Source: an uncultured Terriglobus sp.
GTDB lineage: Bacteria > Acidobacteriota > Terriglobia > Terriglobales > Acidobacteriaceae
Length of the DNA stretch: 6,545 bases
Assembly (NCBI GenBank): GCA_937871605.1
Contig: CALMRM010000088.1
Span: 1 to 6,545, forward strand
Direction of reading: 5' to 3'
The translations under genes were made by a program, and so were the position numbers. The notes beneath the pieces are model-generated. The model was not told the DNA's origin. It worked only from the letters and a program-made list of their open reading frames with translations, and made no database searches. Positions within the stretch are counted from its first letter, which is position 1. Each line of letters opens with the position of its first letter. Of this stretch, positions 5,549-6,545 are shown in pieces.

Positions 5549-5689
5549 GGATACACACGCCACCGCGGAGAAGCGGCCTCTAGCCACTGTCTCATTGCTA
5601 TTCACGATTCCCAAGTCTCTGCCCGGCGCGGGCTCACCCAAGTGCATCCTGCCTGCGTAGACTCGCAGTAGTCCGCGCAGGAGGGGTTC
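5549..5689. promoter_or_regulatory. Divergent promoter region, antiporter versus dehydrogenase
   Basis: This is a 141-bp gap if the antiporter starts at 5548, and it must hold both divergent promoters. I could not pick a -35/-10 pair with confidence on either strand. The right end carries the dyad described separately. If the antiporter started at 5647, only 42 bp would be left, which is one reason to prefer 5548. Confidence 0.4.
5652..5684 (+). promoter_or_regulatory. 30-base dyad overlapping the dehydrogenase SD
   Basis: CCTGCGTAGACT (5652-5663) and AGTCCGCGCAGG (5670-5681) are inverted repeats separated by CGCAGT. Ten of 12 positions pair normally, one is a G-T wobble and one a mismatch. 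The right arm includes the first three bases of AGGAGG (5679-5684), the SD of the dehydrogenase, which is 5 bases before ATG 5690 and 8 before ATG 5693. As DNA it would suit a dimeric regulator; as RNA the hairpin would partly hide the SD. The sequence does not say which is used. Confidence 0.5.
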
Positions 5690-6545
5690 ATGATGGAAGT
5701 GACCGGGACAATGCTGTTGGGTGGGGCAGAGGTGTGTGGGAGCATGGGCGAGGCGACCGCCGTGAACCCTGCGACAGGAGCCTCGCTGGAGCCCATCTTC
5801 CGTGGTGGCACTGCTGCCGATGTGGATCGGGCCTGCAGCCTGGCCGCCCGAGATTTCGATAGGTTCCGCACGGCTCCGTGGGAGACGCGCGCACAGTTGC
5901 TGGAGGCGATCGCACAGGGTTTGCTGGACCTTGGTGACACCCTTGTGGATCGTGCCATGGCGGAGTCTGGCTTACCGCGGGCCCGCGTTGAAGGGGAGCG
6001 TGGCCGCACCTGTGGACAGCTGCGCATGTTTGCCGCCCTGGTGCGGGAGGGCCGCTGGCTGCAGGTCACTGTCGACACCGCGCTGCCAGGCCGCAGGCCG
6101 CTGCCACGCCCTGACCTGCGCTCGCGGCGCATCCCAGTGGGTCCGGTCGCTGTATTCGGCGCAAGTAATTTTCCGCTGGCTTTCTCCGTCGCCGGTGGCG
6201 ACACGGCTGCCGCGCTGGCTGCGGGCTGCCCCGTGGTTGCCAAGTCGCATCCTTCGCACCTCGGTACCTCAGAGCTTGCCGGACGCGTGATCCAGCAGGC
6301 GGTACGAGCGCTGGGCCTGCCTGAGGGTGTGTTTTCGCTGCTGGTGGGCGTGGGCAACGAGCTTGGCGGCGCGCTGGTGCAGCACCCTGCCATTCAGGCA
6401 GTCGCATTTACCGGATCGCGTGCGGGTGGCCGGGCGCTGGTCGCGCTGGCTGCCGCGCGGCCGTACCCGGTGCCGGTGTTTGCAGAGATGAGCAGCGTCA
6501 ATCCGGTGTTCCTGCTACCCGCGGCGCTGGAGGCTCGTAGTGAGG
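5690..6545 (+). CDS. 2,5-dioxovalerate (ketoglutarate semialdehyde) dehydrogenase, partial
   Basis: This NAD(P)+-dependent aldehyde dehydrogenase oxidises 2-oxoglutarate semialdehyde to 2-oxoglutarate. That is the last step of the non-phosphorylating pentose, glucarate/galactarate and hydroxyproline degradation routes. The first 285 residues are in the window; the frame is open to the right edge, and members of the family are about 500-530 aa. Features in order: NPATG (26-30); the family-typical ESGLPRARVEGERGRTCGQL (92-111) and DTALPGRRPLPRPDLR; FGASNFPLAFS with N160 of the oxyanion site; VVAKSHPSH with cofactor-binding K185; FTGSRAGGRAL (240-250) of the Rossmann fold; AEMSSVNPVF with the general base E266. 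The EMSSVNP and GERGRTCGQL blocks separate it from ordinary ALDHs. The catalytic cysteine should lie just past the edge and cannot be checked. Two adjacent ATGs (5690, 5693) follow a strong AGGAGG; either could be used. No operon partner is visible upstream. Confidence 0.92.
   Translation, partial: MMEVTGTMLLGGAEVCGSMGEATAVNPATGASLEPIFRGGTAADVDRACSLAARDFDRFRTAPWETRAQLLEAIAQGLLDLGDTLVDRAMAESGLPRARVEGERGRTCGQLRMFAALVREGRWLQVTVDTALPGRRPLPRPDLRSRRIPVGPVAVFGASNFPLAFSVAGGDTAAALAAGCPVVAKSHPSHLGTSELAGRVIQQAVRALGLPEGVFSLLVGVGNELGGALVQHPAIQAVAFTGSRAGGRALVALAAARPYPVPVFAEMSSVNPVFLLPAALEARSE

Noticed and set aside
5549..5647. Antiporter start at ATG 5647
   Set aside because: The added 33 residues are polar and unlike CPA1 N-termini, and they would leave almost no room for divergent promoters.
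5602..6393. Minus-strand 263-codon open frame opposite the dehydrogenase
   Set aside because: It is antisense to a clear ALDH with conserved motifs and has the serine/proline/alanine bias of a shadow frame.
1..6545. CRISPR array, tRNA, rRNA or insertion sequence
   Set aside because: I saw no regularly spaced repeats, tRNA cloverleaf, rRNA-like stretch, transposase or paired terminal repeats.

Overview
The window comes from a GC-rich bacterium: the coding parts run at roughly 65% GC, with SD-led starts, dense packing and short intergenic gaps. The gene set (a short UvrC-like protein, a YqaB-type HAD phosphatase, a sugar isomerase/epimerase, a CPA1 antiporter and a ketoglutarate-semialdehyde dehydrogenase) would suit a soil heterotroph. 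Acidobacteriota (Terriglobia-like) or a proteobacterium are possible, but this is a low-confidence inference from gene content, and no rRNA or other marker is present.

Layout. Bases 1-330 hold no gene I can support. From 331 to 751 there is a lower-GC stretch (about 52% over 241-720) with two tandem small ORFs of 54 and 53 aa. They resemble each other in a 22-residue core and are separated by 94 bp rich in small inverted repeats; the second uses a TTG start behind a good SD. A HAD phosphatase follows at 866-1477, read rightwards. It converges on a leftward two-gene operon of a UvrC-like protein (1749-3065) and a small two-helix membrane protein (1519-1752), coupled by an ATGA overlap. The UvrC-like gene diverges over 54 bp from a xylose-isomerase-like TIM-barrel gene (3120-3941). 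That gene carries an in-frame TAG at codon 225, where relatives usually have a tyrosine, so its C-terminal 48 residues are cut off. It converges on a leftward CPA1 Na+/H+ antiporter (3953-5548). Divergent from the antiporter is a ketoglutarate-semialdehyde dehydrogenase (5690 onward) that runs off the right edge before its catalytic cysteine. A 30-base dyad overlaps this last gene's Shine-Dalgarno.

How the genes relate. This is a mosaic of short units rather than one pathway. The isomerase-like gene and the semialdehyde dehydrogenase both fit sugar or sugar-acid catabolism, and the HAD protein resembles sugar-phosphate phosphatases, but no common operon is visible. The points most worth a second look are the tandem small paralogues, the amber-interrupted isomerase, the UvrC paralogue that has lost its GIY-YIG residues but kept the Fe-S cysteines, and the dyad over the dehydrogenase start.
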